Numbered from the stretch's first letter, positions 12,276-24,304 are shown. The stretch: DNA of 64,000 nt from Mortierella sp. BCC40632 (GCA_011634665.1 WAEK01000009.1:1603501-1667500), one strand, 5' to 3'. Numbers and translations are program-made. The notes: generated by a model from the letters alone, not told the origin.

Positions 12276-14097
12276 TTTAATCCCTACTATACCAGAGACT
12301 TCGCCTAGCGGTCGAGCTCCTCGCTCACTTCCCCGCTCCTAACTCTCAGCTACCATTGGAAGAGCATCTGAAGTCACCGGAAAAGGTTTTTTCAGCAGAA
12401 AGTTGTACTGGAACAGCATGAACTCTCATCTGAAAAGTTACTCTCTGAGCCATGTCAGTTTGGAGATCTTCTGTGGAAAGAAAGCAGATAAGATGCCACC
12501 CATATAGGAACACCTTTAGCTCGTCCTAGATACTGTTCTCTGGACCTTAGCAGCTCAGAAATCTTTTACAGAATGTAAAATAGCTTGGTTACATTGGATT
12601 TGACCACCTATTGGCGTGACACGACACGTTAGAAGAGACCTTGGCAGCCTCATACCATCCAGACGATGTATCAAGTTTATATTTATCCAACTGATGTAGA
12701 AGGAGGCTGAAAGGCTCACTAACGCCTGGTTGACATCTTCTACATTGAGGCAGTAGAGCTGCATATCCATGATTGCTTGGATCCAGTGCGACTTTTTCAC
12801 AAGAGAGAAAGAGATTGAGGAATGCAATCGGCCTAGAAGAATACATTTTAGTCGCTTCTCCTACTTCAGGCAGAATCAAAGTGAGGGTAGTCTGTAGTGG
12901 ATCAACTGCTAAAAAGGATCGTTCTACAGAAGAGAAGCACCGTTCTTGCGGATTAGAATACACCGAAAATGCACACAGCGGTTTGATAGCTCCCTACACC
13001 TTCTCGAAGAGGTGCCCAAGCCCCTCGTCTTCTTCCTCTTGGAACATTTGACAGCCATCCTCTCTCATAGTCCACCTTCTACTAGGTGCTAACATCAAAA
13101 ACAGCCAATGCCTGTCACTCTTACTGACTTTTTATCTGGAGAACCGGATTTTGGTTTGATAGCTCGCTTCGTTAAGACCTTTTACAAGGACCTAGTACGG
13201 CGTACAAAACGAAATCTCAGCTCATTTCGTCTGATAAGAAACGTAACATCCTCAATTGCTCTGTTTTCACAGAACGGGGGTAAAAACTTGAGCCCCAGAT
13301 CAAAGACCCCTGCTGCCGTATGCGTCTTCAATCTGAAGAGCTGCAAGAAAATTTCGGTGGCCACAAATATGATTCTTGCTCAGAACATTGCGGTAGATGA
13401 GGGTTTGATCTGTCCATTAGTCCCATCAGTTGCTAATGATCTGATTTGCATTTGGGAATCAGTGTGGTTACAAGTTACAACAGTACAAAAAAAAAAAAAA
13501 AAAAAAGAACAAGTAGCACTCATTGTAAGGACTGGCGGGAGGCAGCCCCAAACAGTGAAGCTGCAAATTCCTCTTGGACACACGCTTTGGCCCCGGCCTT
13601 GCATTCACTGACATATTGGCAACGGTGGGAACACGCACAGGCTGCAACGCTTGTCCCCGCATCGAACGCATGGCTCGCGCTTTTTTTTTTTTTTTTTTTG
13701 TCTCTCTCCCTGTTTCCACTGCCGCTGCCTATTATCGTTGCAACAGCGTAGACGAAAGCTCACCGTTTATCCCCACTCTCCCTCTTATTGGAATTTTCGT
13801 AAGCAACAGGGCACCAACCACCGAAGTGGTTTTTTTTGGAGAGAAGGGGCAAAACAAGAGCAAATATCAGTCCGACAGAGTTAGGGAGGAAGTTGCGTTC
13901 ACGATGCCTTATAGCCACCACACCAGCTAACCACACGGTGTAGTTGCAATCTTGCTGAGGACCGTGAACGCATTATGTCAAGCAAAGGTGTGCCATAAGT
14001 TTGAGTAAGTTAAAGTTCCTTTATTGATCCCTTTTTTTCCAGTTTCGCGACTTGATCTTCTTCACCCTTGTCCCTCATCCTTGTTTGTTGAGGCAGC
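11606..14097. other. Intergenic region with possible decayed coding sequence
   Basis: Poly(T) lies at 11932-11953 and (GA)n at 12206-12271. The minus strand between about 12345 and 12960 has stretches that look coding-like (one preceded by the acceptor TTTCTTTCCACAG near 12480), but I could not join them into one protein. A plus-strand frame of 167 codons at 13108-13611 begins MPVTLTDFLSGEPDFG and runs into a poly(A) tract at 13488; I do not recognise it. Poly(T) at 13680-13699. Confidence 0.3.
12206..12271. repeat. (GA)n microsatellite
   Basis: About 66 bases of GA dinucleotide follow a short AAGAAAG lead-in. It lies in intergenic DNA. Confidence 0.95.
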
Positions 14098-15514
14098 CTA
14101 AGGTTCGGACTTTTGTCTGCGAAGGACACGCACGGGCAAGCCCCCATCCATAGGGAGTGTCAAGGAATTGGTGTATCTTGGTTCTAACTTGGGGTTCACT
14201 AGTTCAAACTTGAACCGTTGGACCAGCATAGACACGATGGAGATTACTTCGATCGTGGCAAACTGTTGCCCGAGGCTGATTTGCCCATTGGCGATATATG
14301 CATGGAGGCGAATAGATTTTTTTTTTTTTGAGTTGTCGTGCATCCAGGAAGAAATGGGACATTAGTACTGTGTGACCACACACTCTTCAGTGGTTTACAG
14401 CTGGAACCTTGAGTATACACATGAGCCGATTGAAACAAAAACAAAAAAAAAAAAAAAAAAAGCGTACCATGTGCGGGGTCCGTGATGGAAGGAAACAAAC
14501 TTGCCCTGGGCAAGTTTGTCGCCACTTAACCAACGCTCAGGTTTGAACTCGCAGGCGTCGGGTCCCCAATTAGCGGTACTACGCCCCATGGCCCAAGTAC
14601 TCCAAGCAAACTTTTCGCCTTTATAGATTTTGATACCCCCTGGCAGGACATCGTCCTCGACACAGGTCTTCATATTATAAGGAACTGGAGGGTAGAGTCG
14701 AATAGTCTCATAGAGACATGATTCAGCATACTTTTGTTGCTTGGTTGACTCGAAAGTGGGGTCTCTGCCACCGAGTACCCGATCAGTTTCTTCCTCCAGC
14801 TGCTCAAGGATCCTTTGGCTTGCACCGGCCTGGTGAATGAGGTAGAACATCCACGTGAGTGCCTGCGCGGTCGTATCTCTGCCTGCAATAGCAAAGTTCA
14901 CCAGCATATCCTTCAGTGCCTCGTCGGATAGAGGTTCGTCAGACTCATCTCTGACTTCTAGAAAGAGCTGAAGTAGATCCTTTCTGTGATTGCCGTCAAG
15001 GACATTCTCACGGTCACTGGGGGCTGGGTGCGCTTGATATTGAGCTGTTTTATGCACACCCTGATTTTGTTCGCGGCGTTTACGAATCAAATTGTAGGCA
15101 AGGCCGTACACCAAATCAGCGTCCTTCTTGACCTCTTTACTGCGACCTGACAGCCACTCGGCAATTTTCCAGTGGGGAGTCTGGAATCGTTCCGCGAGCA
15201 GATTGTTGAGACGGTCAAATGCAAGGGCAAACTCGACATCTTTTTCAGGATCAACAAGACATCCAAAAGACTGACCAAAGGCGACTTGGCCGATCGAGTC
15301 GAGGCTGTACTTGTAAAAGATGTCTTGCAAGTCCACAACCTTATCAGGGCAATCCGCAATTTTGTCAAAATAGGCTATCACCAAGCGAGCCTCTTCACAA
15401 AAGGTTTCGCTTGTGTAGGTCCTGAACGATTTGACACTGAAAATGTGGCTCGCTAGTTTTCGTTGCCATCTCCAATGCTGGGAAACATGTTTTCCGAGGC
15501 AGAACAAGAAAGAA

Positions 15515-15556
<42 letters not shown>

Positions 15557-16200
15557 AGAAGAGCGTTTGTGAGACAGGCGCTATCGTTGTTCATCTCTTT
15601 CCGTCGAATGCACAATCATACAAAATGCTGTGGCACCATTTTTGAGCCCAAGACTGGGATCTTTTTGCTGTGTCCAATTGAGAACCTTCTTTCACTCATT
15701 TGCAGAGGCTCAGATAACGCCAGGAACTTGTCCTCAACGGCCACCCCGAAAAAAAAGTAATTTTTTACCTCTCCATCCGCTGCAAAGATGCCCTCGCCGA
15801 GCAAAGGCTGCAAGACACTCTTAGCGTATGATCCCTTGACATAGTTCCAAAAGTTGACTTTGAGAACATGGTCTACCATGCTAGGGTCCGTCGAGTTGAT
15901 TATGCGACCAATACCTGCAATGGTAATTGCATAGACAGGTCCGTACTTTTCATGGTAAGCGGTTTGAATCTGGTAGTTGGATCCGTCTTCACGTGTGGCG
16001 ATGTCAATGGTATTTCCGATGAGCAGGTGTCCCTTTGGACCAGGTAGATCGTCGCGTCGAGTAGCACCGATGGCCGTCCGTCGTTGTCGGATGAGGATAT
16101 AGACGAGGTACGACAGGAACACGGACTTTGCTGGATGAGCGCGTGCTGTGATGTAGAGCATCCCCAAGAATTGGCGCGCAAGAGTCGAAGCCAGAGACAT
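14098..16200 (-). CDS. Cytochrome P450 monooxygenase, three exons
   Basis: Exons 16200-15769, 15477-14468 and 14275-14098 join in frame (432, 1010 and 178 nt) to give 539 residues. Donors read GTAAAA and GTACGC; acceptors read TTTCCCAG and AAATCAG. The start MSLASTLARQ begins a hydrophobic N-terminal anchor (residues about 5-37) followed by the proline-rich hinge DLPGPKGHLLIGNT. P450 landmarks are the I-helix AGRDTTAQ, the K-helix ETIRLYP (ExxR), the FKPERW segment and the haem-binding loop FHHGPRTCLG. The cysteine codon of that loop is split by intron 2, so no single open frame shows the complete loop. It resembles fungal fatty-acid or alkane hydroxylase-type P450s (CYP52/CYP63-like) of the endoplasmic reticulum. 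The substrate is unknown. Intron 1 carries a (GA)n tract and intron 2 a poly(A) tract. Confidence 0.92.
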
Positions 16201-16630
16201 TGTGGCAGGGCTTGTTTATTTGATGTTGTGAAGAGAGATGGGCGGTGTAGAAGAGAATAAGGAAGGCAGAGAGCGGATAAATAAACAAACAAAAAAAAAA
16301 AAAAAAAAAAAAAAAAAGAGAGAGAGAAAGAAGAAAGGAAGAGAAGAGGGGAAAGAAGAGAGGAAAGAGAATTATAAAGACTGAGCTGGAGAGAAAGAGT
16401 GTGATTAAGGGACCGAGAGGTCAAGGCTGAGGCTGAGGCTGAGGGAGATTTAGAGAGGAAGAAAGAACAAAGAGCTCCAAACCATGGTTTTTGCCAGTGG
16501 AGACAAACAAGTAAAAAAGATCCTAGGCATTTTAAATTCTTAGACATGTTGGTTGAAAAAAAAAAAAAAAAAAGAAGGTGTTTGAAGTCTACCATCAAAC
16601 ATGTTGCTCTAGTAGAAAGTCGAAAGTCGT

Positions 16631-16631
16631 T

Positions 16632-16703
<72 letters not shown>

Positions 16704-16722
16704 TTTTTTTTTTTTTTTTTTC
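16631..16722. repeat. Compound (CT)n - poly(T) microsatellite
   Basis: About 68 bases of CT dinucleotide (one CC interruption) run into about 22 bases of T. A mirror arrangement, poly(A) then GA, lies 300 bases to the left at 16289-16328 in the leader of the P450 gene. Both lie in the divergent promoter region between the P450 and the second F-box gene. Confidence 0.95.
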
Positions 16723-16944
16723 TCTCTCCTTCTCGTTCGACACCGCCACACACGGGCCTCATTGCTTGCCCAACTATTCCACTGTCATTCACCCCATCTC
16801 TAATCTCGCAATGCATAAAACCTGCAACCATCAGTCATGTGTAGATCACTCAACAGTCCAGCACCTCTCATTCTCCTTTCGCATCCCACCTGTCATTACT
16901 CCCATACTCTCAACCTTTTCTCCTGAACAAGCCAGTTCACCCTA

Positions 16945-18948
16945 ATGACCACACAAAATTCTGTACTCTCACGCCCGCACCCGTTGCGGGTGGCTGCACA
17001 ACAAGGTCGCTATGGCGGTCGCATCAGAAGTAGCGCCAATCTCGTTCAACCACCCAGTCAAAGGAATCAGCCCCCTGGCATCCTCCTCCACAACCGAGCG
17101 ATAGACTACAGTGCCCCTAATCCAACACCTAATACAAAGTTTATCGTCAAGCTAAGCTCAAGCTCATCATCTACCCGTGTTGCACAGGACCAACTCTTCA
17201 GCCCCACACAAAGGGCACTAATGCTCCCCGAGGTGGTTGCGCGCATTGGCCACTTTATACCACTGTATTCGACGTACCTCTCCGAACCATCATATCCCCG
17301 TTTAACACCCAAGCAGCTTCTCCGATGCACAAGCGTCTGCCGACTCTGGTATCACGTTCTGACGCCACTCCTTTGGACCGTTGTTGACGACTTTGTAGCC
17401 CATGCGATCCCTCCACAAGTACTCCAAAAAAATGCGCGTAGGATTCGGACTCTTCACCGTAGACGTAATGTTGGCTGGCCCGGATTCTTTGGCTGTGAGA
17501 AGCTAGTCTGTCTTACGACTTCTCCATGGGTGGTGGGCGTCGATGAATTGATTCGACAAAATCCTTCTCTGGAGAGACTCGAGTGGTATGCAAAAGCCCC
17601 TCAGCTGGGTATCCCTATACGTGTCCTGACAGCAATGCAGCAATCAATGGGGCGTCTTCGAGAATTGAAACTGGTTGAATGCGAGCTCACGCTAAAGGAC
17701 CTCCTGGTGATGCTGAGATCCATGCCCCTTCTCCAGAGCCTTGACTTTGAGCAGACTAAAGTCATTCCGACCCGGGACCAATATACGGAAATGTTTCATA
17801 GCGCGCAACTCGACTTTCCCAGCATTCGTCACGTCAGACTTGGGCGTGGATTTACAGAATGTGAAGAGCTGTTTGGTTTTTTGGCATACTGCCCTTGTTT
17901 GGAACACCTTGTGCTTGACAGTGGTGCCGCCATAAACGAGATTTGCCAGGCAAGAATGCTATCCATTCAGTCCACAGAGGTTTTAACAAAGATATTGCGG
18001 AATTCATGTCCTCGCCTACGTGCCATTGAATACTGGACCCCATTAGTATCTTCAATCCATCGAGCACATTTGCTAGAAGGGGATCAGTACACAAGCCTCA
18101 TCAAGACCATTGTCGCCACTCCTGTGTCAGAACAGCGTCTCCCTCCAAGATCTGCTGGCCCAAACCGAGCAGACGCTCTACGCACGGGTTTAAATGGCAT
18201 TCGGAGCTCGCCAAAGGAGTCAGGCGACGAAGGAAAGCCTTCAGCTATACCAGTTTCTTTCAAAGCTGACCTGCTTGAGCTTGACATCTCGACGACAGTG
18301 GCACTAATGGATCTCTACCAAGCTCTCGAGCATCTCACTCTCCGCATTCATGTCTATGAATGCCCTCCCTCGCATCGACTTGAGGCCAGTCGATGGAATT
18401 TCAAGAATATCTCTTGTATTTTGTCAGCCTGTCGTGGTCTCCGAACCTTTGAACTCGATTTTCTAGTATCAGGCACATCCATCGGCTCTGTTTTAGATAG
18501 CACAACGACCTCCATAATGACTGTTGATAATGGGGCACTCATGCTGTTTGGGGATCCATGGCAGTGCCGTGACCTTGAGCGATTCTCAGTTAACGGAATC
18601 CACCGTGCATTCAACATCCATGGTCGCAATAGTGTTTGGGATGGGTCCTCCACGTCCACACAATATGCACCTATTAAGATGAAGGAGCTCTTCCTTGTTT
18701 CTGATACTTCTGAATTCATGGATGTTCAAGAAGGATCAGCTCCCGGTCAAAATCGGGGTGATCAAGTCGTCTCACCTCTGGTACAATCATCGATCATTGT
18801 CCATACCAAGGTGCCCTATGCAAGGAATCTTAGGCCCTTCCAGGAAAAGCTATTCAATCAAATATGCCAGCTTCCAAAATTGCGCGAGGTGCGCTTTAAT
18901 GGAGAGGTGTTCTGCAATATGTCCAAGTTTTCATCGACTGGGATCTAG
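16945..18948 (+). CDS. F-box / leucine-rich-repeat-like protein 2
   Basis: An intronless 667-residue frame starting MTTQNSVLSRPHPLR. Residues 1-90 are polar and probably disordered. An F-box-like segment spans about residues 92-150 (LMLPEVVARIGHFI, then LLRCTSVCRLWYHVLTPLLW). The remainder has leucine-rich units such as LRELKLVECELTLKDLL and CPCLEHLVLDSG. It shares the overall plan of the genes at 9635 and 24305 but is not closely similar by eye. A role as SCF ubiquitin-ligase substrate receptor is inferred from the family. It is divergently arranged with the P450 gene, sharing a roughly 740-base microsatellite-rich promoter region. Confidence 0.82.
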   Translation: MTTQNSVLSRPHPLRVAAQQGRYGGRIRSSANLVQPPSQRNQPPGILLHNRAIDYSAPNPTPNTKFIVKLSSSSSSTRVAQDQLFSPTQRALMLPEVVARIGHFIPLYSTYLSEPSYPRLTPKQLLRCTSVCRLWYHVLTPLLWTVVDDFVAHAIPPQVLQKNARRIRTLHRRRNVGWPGFFGCEKLVCLTTSPWVVGVDELIRQNPSLERLEWYAKAPQLGIPIRVLTAMQQSMGRLRELKLVECELTLKDLLVMLRSMPLLQSLDFEQTKVIPTRDQYTEMFHSAQLDFPSIRHVRLGRGFTECEELFGFLAYCPCLEHLVLDSGAAINEICQARMLSIQSTEVLTKILRNSCPRLRAIEYWTPLVSSIHRAHLLEGDQYTSLIKTIVATPVSEQRLPPRSAGPNRADALRTGLNGIRSSPKESGDEGKPSAIPVSFKADLLELDISTTVALMDLYQALEHLTLRIHVYECPPSHRLEASRWNFKNISCILSACRGLRTFELDFLVSGTSIGSVLDSTTTSIMTVDNGALMLFGDPWQCRDLERFSVNGIHRAFNIHGRNSVWDGSSTSTQYAPIKMKELFLVSDTSEFMDVQEGSAPGQNRGDQVVSPLVQSSIIVHTKVPYARNLRPFQEKLFNQICQLPKLREVRFNGEVFCNMSKFSSTGI

Positions 18949-19045
18949 GAATGGAGAGTCTAGAATAAAGCTGACCTCGAGTCATAACCACAGAAAAAAA
19001 CAACAACAACAACGCTCTTTTCCCTTTCTGATGTGTCCAAAAAGA

Positions 19046-20484
19046 TTAGCATACAAGTGGCATGTCCTTGGTGCTGAGCTTGGGTCCCTTTCGGGGGCCG
19101 AGATTGAAGTGGAGATTCCTCTGGAAGGATTCTAGCAACATTTCAAAGCAGACCTTGGCGATCGCCGCATCATACCTTGAAGCATGAGATTTGTTTATGA
19201 AACCACCCCATGGAGAGAAAGACATTAGATATGAAATTCTAATAGACGAAACGTTGGCTTTAAATAATATTTCTGTAGACTTTTCACCTACCGGCCTTTG
19301 GAAAGTTCATCGCGAATAAAAGCATGCTGGGCTCCTTGAATTTCCAGGAAGCTCATTGTGATATCTGCATCCTCAAGCGTTTTGCGGATCAAATCACGAC
19401 CGGGTCGAGGCACATGGTTGTCTTGTTTTCCAAAGATCATGACCAATTCGCCTTGGATTTCTTTACATCTTTGCAAAGAGTCGGACTGCTTGCCTTTCCC
19501 CAGAGTCTCGCTATGGATGTCAGTAGCAAAGTAGCAAACACTGGCAAGAACGCGCGGGTCAAAGGCAGCCTACTTGACAGTGTGGTTTGAATCGTTATGA
19601 GTTTAAGAAAGAAAGAAAAAGAAGGAGAAAGAAGAAAGGACAGCATCGGAGACGAAAAACAGATCGCTGAGCAAAAAAAAAAAAAAAAAAAAGACACGCT
19701 ACCCTGAAAGCAAGATGTCCTCCAAGACACATCCCTGTGGCTCCAATCTTGCCTGTGCAATCCGCTCGACTCATCAAGTGGTCAATGACTACCGTTGAGT
19801 CTTCATCATAGGCCTTGAGCTCTTTTTCGATCTTGTACCTATTTCCTTTGTCTTTTTTTTTTTTTTTTTTTGTAATATCCATAGCACAGTAGCCACGATT
19901 GTTAGATTTGAATTGAATCATCAGACAACACTGGACAATACCATGGATTTGAGCAGACTGGATTTGAGTTATCACCTGTTCCAGGAACATCGTAAGCCAG
20001 GGGGGAGCCAAGAGGCTCAAATTCATGGAATGACTCGTTGCAAGCAACGATGTATCCTTGGCTAGCAATCTGTCTGATTAAAAAGGTCAATCGAAAACCG
20101 TCGTGATGAACAGGGAGCAATGTTAGCAATATGGGAAAAGGTCAAGGTAAGGTGCCCCAAGACGTTCCAATAATAATATTAATAATAACTACGCGGTGCT
20201 GCGTCTGTACAGTTGGATATGTTCAGTACCTGCAGAAGCGATCCAGGGGACCAGTAACCTGGTAAATCTCTAGAGAAAGTGTATGGAGCAAGAGTGTTTT
20301 GTGAGTAGGTCCTGGAAGAGAAGGAGGTTTCCTCTCGAGTAAAAGTGGTTGAGACTCTACCAGTGAAGACAACCACTCCTGGAAATTTGGCCTCTGGATA
20401 GTCTGGTAGATTAGGCTGGTAGATGAAAGTGCGCATCAGACCCGAAGATGTCGGCAGATCGACATATGATTCCTTAACGAGCAT
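19046..20484 (-). CDS. Dienelactone hydrolase family protein, six exons
   Basis: Exons 20484-20361, 20269-20230, 20073-19976, 19851-19703, 19569-19292 and 19175-19046 join in frame (819 nt, 272 residues). The protein has the alpha/beta-hydrolase signatures of the family: GVVVFTEIYQVTGP near the N-terminus, YDVPGTDKGN, the nucleophile elbow GATGMCLGGH with a cysteine nucleophile, the catalytic aspartate in FGKQDNHVP and the histidine in GAQHAFIRDE. So Cys, Asp and His of the triad are all present. Such cytosolic enzymes open lactone rings, classically dienelactones in aromatic-compound breakdown; the true substrate here is unknown. Introns are 86-156 nt; two contain homopolymer runs (poly(A) 19673-19692, poly(T) near 19853-19871). 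The 3' end converges on the F-box gene at 18948. Confidence 0.92.
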
Positions 20485-20522
20485 ATCTTTTTTTTTTGGG
20501 GAGGGGAAGAGGAAGAGGGGGG

Positions 20523-20526
<4 letters not shown>

Positions 20527-20594
<68 letters not shown>
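20527..20594. repeat. (GA)n microsatellite upstream of the hydrolase
   Basis: A pure GA tract of about 68 bases starting 43 bases before the hydrolase ATG. It must lie in its 5' leader or core promoter. Confidence 0.95.
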
Positions 20595-20597
<3 letters not shown>

Positions 20598-21101
20598 GAT
20601 CCTAACAGCTCAGATTAAACACGTCAATGGAAGACGAAGAAAAAAATAAGACGCGTTTAGGGGAGACAGTGGGAATAAATGGGTGGGGAAGATCAAGGCG
20701 AATGTTCCCACAACAGCCCTGCAAAGTCCTGTCTCGCAGAAATCCTCTCCGCTCAGGCATTAGCGGGATTCAGAGAAAAGAACCGTCGTTTTCATTTATG
20801 AAAGTTGCACCGTGCTTCTTCAGCTATCTTGCTATCTATCTCCAACCTAGAGACGCCGACGGCCACTTCCCTTAGTTAGCAGAATCCATGCCCAAGCCCA
20901 CGCCAATTGTTTCCAGCACGCTCATTGTCCTGGCTTAGCGTCTCATCACTACTCTCTCTTTATCTTTTGCTTTTTTTCATTGCTCAGTCATTTGCCACTG
21001 ACCTTTTTACATCTTGCATGCCGCGAGCTTTTTAGTCTTGTGTCTTCGTAAGTAAGATCTTAATCTCGATTAAACACTAATGCAGAAACATTTTATCATT
21101 G

Positions 21102-21363
21102 CGGCCCGACTTTTGAGCTGCAGCAGACATACTTGGTAGTCTACGCTACGGGGCTCCGCCCAGCCAACTGTTGGTTGCGACAAAGATGGCCATTCATTTC
21201 AGCGTGGCAAGCCAATGCCATGAGCGTTCTGTTTGATACAACGCATGGGGTTTTGACAGGACATTTTGGTATATGTGGCCCGGCTTCTTGAGTTGCAGCA
21301 GATACACTTGGTAGTTTATTCTACGGGGCTCTGCCCTGCCAGAAGTTGGTTGCGCCAAAATGG
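21102..21363. repeat. Diverged 88-bp direct repeat
   Basis: Two roughly 88-base units at 21102-21189 and 21276-21363 share GGCCCG, the block GTAG followed by CTACGGGGCTC, and GTTGGTTGCG. They differ at around one position in six. The 86-base spacer between them is unrelated. The function is unknown. Confidence 0.75.
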
Positions 21364-21649
21364 ATGAATGGGGCTTCGTCCTCTTCCTCATTTCACACTG
21401 TTCGAAATGCATTCGTAGTATACAATGGCGATATTAGGTATGTCATTTATGCCCATCTTTTTCTGTTTTGAGTGCCACTATTCTAGACACCCTCCACAAA
21501 CATGTCCCATATTGAACATTTTCGCTGGGCAAAGGAGAAGACGCGATGAAAGGAGCACGTCCTACTACCCAACTTTGTTCGTCACTTCAATTTCACGGAC
21601 AAACCCTCTGCGAATATAGCTTTTTTGAACCTTATTCATTCAACAGAGA

Positions 21650-21877
21650 TTCGGAAAAGCCGGCGAGTCAAGCTTTGGCACGCATTTGAGCAGTTCCAGG
21701 CGAACCAAGAAGAGATATTTGGACACTGCGCTCCATTGACGTCGGCACGAAAATCACTACCAGCCAGGTAGCTGTGGCCGTACAGAGAGCGGGAGGCAAG
21801 AAAGCGCAATTGGAGTATGAACTACAAGGAGCAAATCTGGGAACGCTCTCGGCGCTGGAAGAGCTGATCGATCACTC

Positions 21878-21912
<35 letters not shown>

Positions 21913-23921
21913 CAATCTGTTTCTGCTGGAAATAGCTATGTAGGCTAAGACTAAACTAAACTAGCCACAGCCACCGTTCTGCGGTGGCAGTCCTCCATAA
22001 TACCATAACAGCTCACGTTGCCGAAGCCCCGCGCAACGATTGCCGTCTTTTTCAAGACGATTAAAAGGTTGAAAAAACGGACTGTCACCGGAAAGGAATC
22101 CTCCCCATCCTCTCCATCACCTCCAAATGTCGCTTGCCTGATAGACTATCTAGCAGGGTGGCATCAGCAGATGCCATATCGTTCTGAGCACCAGGGCAGC
22201 GTTGCTAGCTGATCGATCACTCAGATGACAGCGACAGCGACACTGAGACTGGCCTAAGTAAAGGTTTGTTTTCGACTTCGTACTCTGTGTTCATCCTCTC
22301 ATCCTTTCGCAGGTTTAGTTAATCACTACTACGTCTTCTCTCATAGATGCCTCTTGTTCGACAACGGGGGTCTCAGGGGTTGATAACACAGTCGAAGACG
22401 CGGAGCAAACTTTGCGCACGTCTTCAGAAGCTTCGCCTTTCGATCCACTAATTCAATTTGCGTTTAGAAAGGTTAGTGAGTGTCATGGTTTCTGCACTCT
22501 TTATCCGGCCATCATGAATTTGTAGTTTACGATATGATATCCTCATATCATTAATTAGGTAAAAGGCAAGAATGCCGAGCTACCAACACTGCCTGAGAGT
22601 GTCGCGTCATCAAACTTTCGTGAGCTGTTCATGTACGCGAGGAGCGAGCTCGCGAAGGCAAGTAAGCAGAGAACAATGGGCCTCACAGGACGGCCAAAAA
22701 GCAGGAGTTTACGGTGGACAAGGATGTTCTGTAAGCCGTCCAAATTTATCATCCTTGACTCACTTTTTTTAAAGGAAACCTCAGCAATGTAACAAAGCCC
22801 TGACAGCTTCGTGATACTATTTCTTGTAGGGCTGCGTTATCTGGGATCGTAAACGCTCTATCGCCTTTGGCTCTCCGGATTTTCACGATCGCGCCTACAA
22901 TCAAGTCGGAATGCATACCCCCTGCGTTGTCAAGAAAGGAGCCTGTAGTCACAGGTCTGTTGTCGGATCTGGTCGCTGCAATCTGCCCGGATCTTGAGGC
23001 TGATTCATATGCCGAATGCTCAATGTGGGGTTTGCAAGGAAAAGTCTGGGAGCTGCTTGCAAGCGTTAGTCAAGGAGACATGAAGACAAAGGATCAAAGG
23101 ACAAAATTGCAAGTGTTGCTCATTGTGAACCACCTGTGCGTCTTGATCAACTCCAACCAGCTAGCCCTACCTTCATCTGAACACGTATAAATGTCACTCT
23201 GGGCATTTGTTCTTGGGACGATGTTTGGTGGTCAGACCCTACGTGCAATCCCGTAAGTTATCTTTTAAGATCAAGTTTATGCCTCAAATAGGGGAGAGTT
23301 GGCGTCGCCTGCAACGAAGAATGCAAGAATCTTGCCTGAGGAGGAGTTCGGCCTGACTACCAGATACGTCGCTGGGAGAAAAGTGGATGTGTCTGCCAGG
23401 ATTTACTTGGAATCATGAGATCTGTATCTACGAATTCAAGTCCAGCACAGTCACCGATGATACATGCGAGAAACAGCAACGGAAGTCCATGCGACTGAAT
23501 GGGGCGATTCTTTTGGACCCGGAGCGTTAGGGAGTCGATGTTGCAAAGCACTTTCCAGTGGTTGCAGAAGGAAAAAGTCTAACTATCTATCTGTACGGTT
23601 TGGCGATGTCTCGGCGCTGGCTATGCGATCAGAAGTCCTGTATGGCTTCCTGCAGACCTGACTCAACTCAAGCAGTTCCTGCTCTCAGATGCAGCTCATA
23701 TCCTTGTTGCATTTGCGGTAAGTTCATTCTCTAAACAAAAGATCCTTTGTTTCTTGCGAAAGGGTAGGGGATGCAAAGACATAGGAACATCCTAACATCA
23801 ATGTTTTCGACTGCTTAGGAGCACACTAGGTGCTTTGCAATGGATGTAAAGAACGTACGAGCCGGGATTCCAACGCCTTGCCTTCCATCAACCCCACCAC
23901 AAACGCACAAAGTCTAGCCCT
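21650..23921 (+). pseudogene. Decayed multi-exon gene of unknown family
   Basis: Successive exon-like blocks with good splice motifs can be followed on the plus strand. One near 21720-21879 ends GTLSALEELIDHS and resumes after an insertion as DDSDSDTETGLSK. Next come about 22347-22471 (ending DPLIQFAFRK before GTTAGT), 22560-22732, about 22834-23250 (with WGLQGKVWELL and LQVLLIVNHLCVLINS), 23294-23725 and 23820-23921 (ending PPQTHKV and a stop). The frame is broken by a 327-bp retroposon, a TAA after SSEHV near 23190, a frameshift near 23425, a TAG near 23530 and another frameshift near 23590. Several independent lesions make it a clear pseudogene. I do not recognise a named domain. The intron-exon pattern suggests a real ancestral gene, perhaps of a repeated fungal family. 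Confidence 0.75.
21880..22206 (-). mobile_element. Poly(A)-tailed retroposon with 18-bp target duplication
   Basis: The 327-base insert starts on the plus strand with about 29 T, that is, a 3' poly(A) tail when read on the minus strand. It is flanked by the perfect 18-base direct repeat AGCTGATCGATCACTCAG (21862-21879 and 22207-22224). Removing the insert and one repeat restores an open exon frame. This is the footprint of LINE-machinery retroposition (a SINE, a processed RNA or a truncated LINE). I see no clear tRNA-type A/B box and no reverse transcriptase. Confidence 0.85.
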
Positions 23922-24304
23922 TTATTATGCTGACACCATCCAAGAACAACAAGCGCGGCTGAGTTGAGCATGATGATGATGTCGATGAGTACTTGTCTCA
24001 GTAGTTTCAAGACTGATTCAGAACACCTACTACGCCATTTTAAGACTGGCATGGATGAATAAAGTTTGCACTCAATTATTGCTCTTCATCCCTTTTATGA
24101 TGACGACAGTGATTCATTGAAAGCTCTAGTGATTGGCTCAATTCACTGGGTTGTGCTCCAATGGAACCTCAGCCAGCTTGCCTGACACCTGCTCCATCAA
24201 GCACTGCGCCTCTTGGTGTTCATGCTTTTAATTGCCTGAACCATGAATCAGCCTTTTGCCCTTTCTAGACCAATTTCAACCGATTAAGGCAAATAATCCC
24301 GAGA

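Noticed and set aside
13108..13611. 167-codon plus-strand frame as a real gene
   Set aside because: No recognisable family; its end is read through a poly(A) tract. Left as a remark in the intergenic entry.
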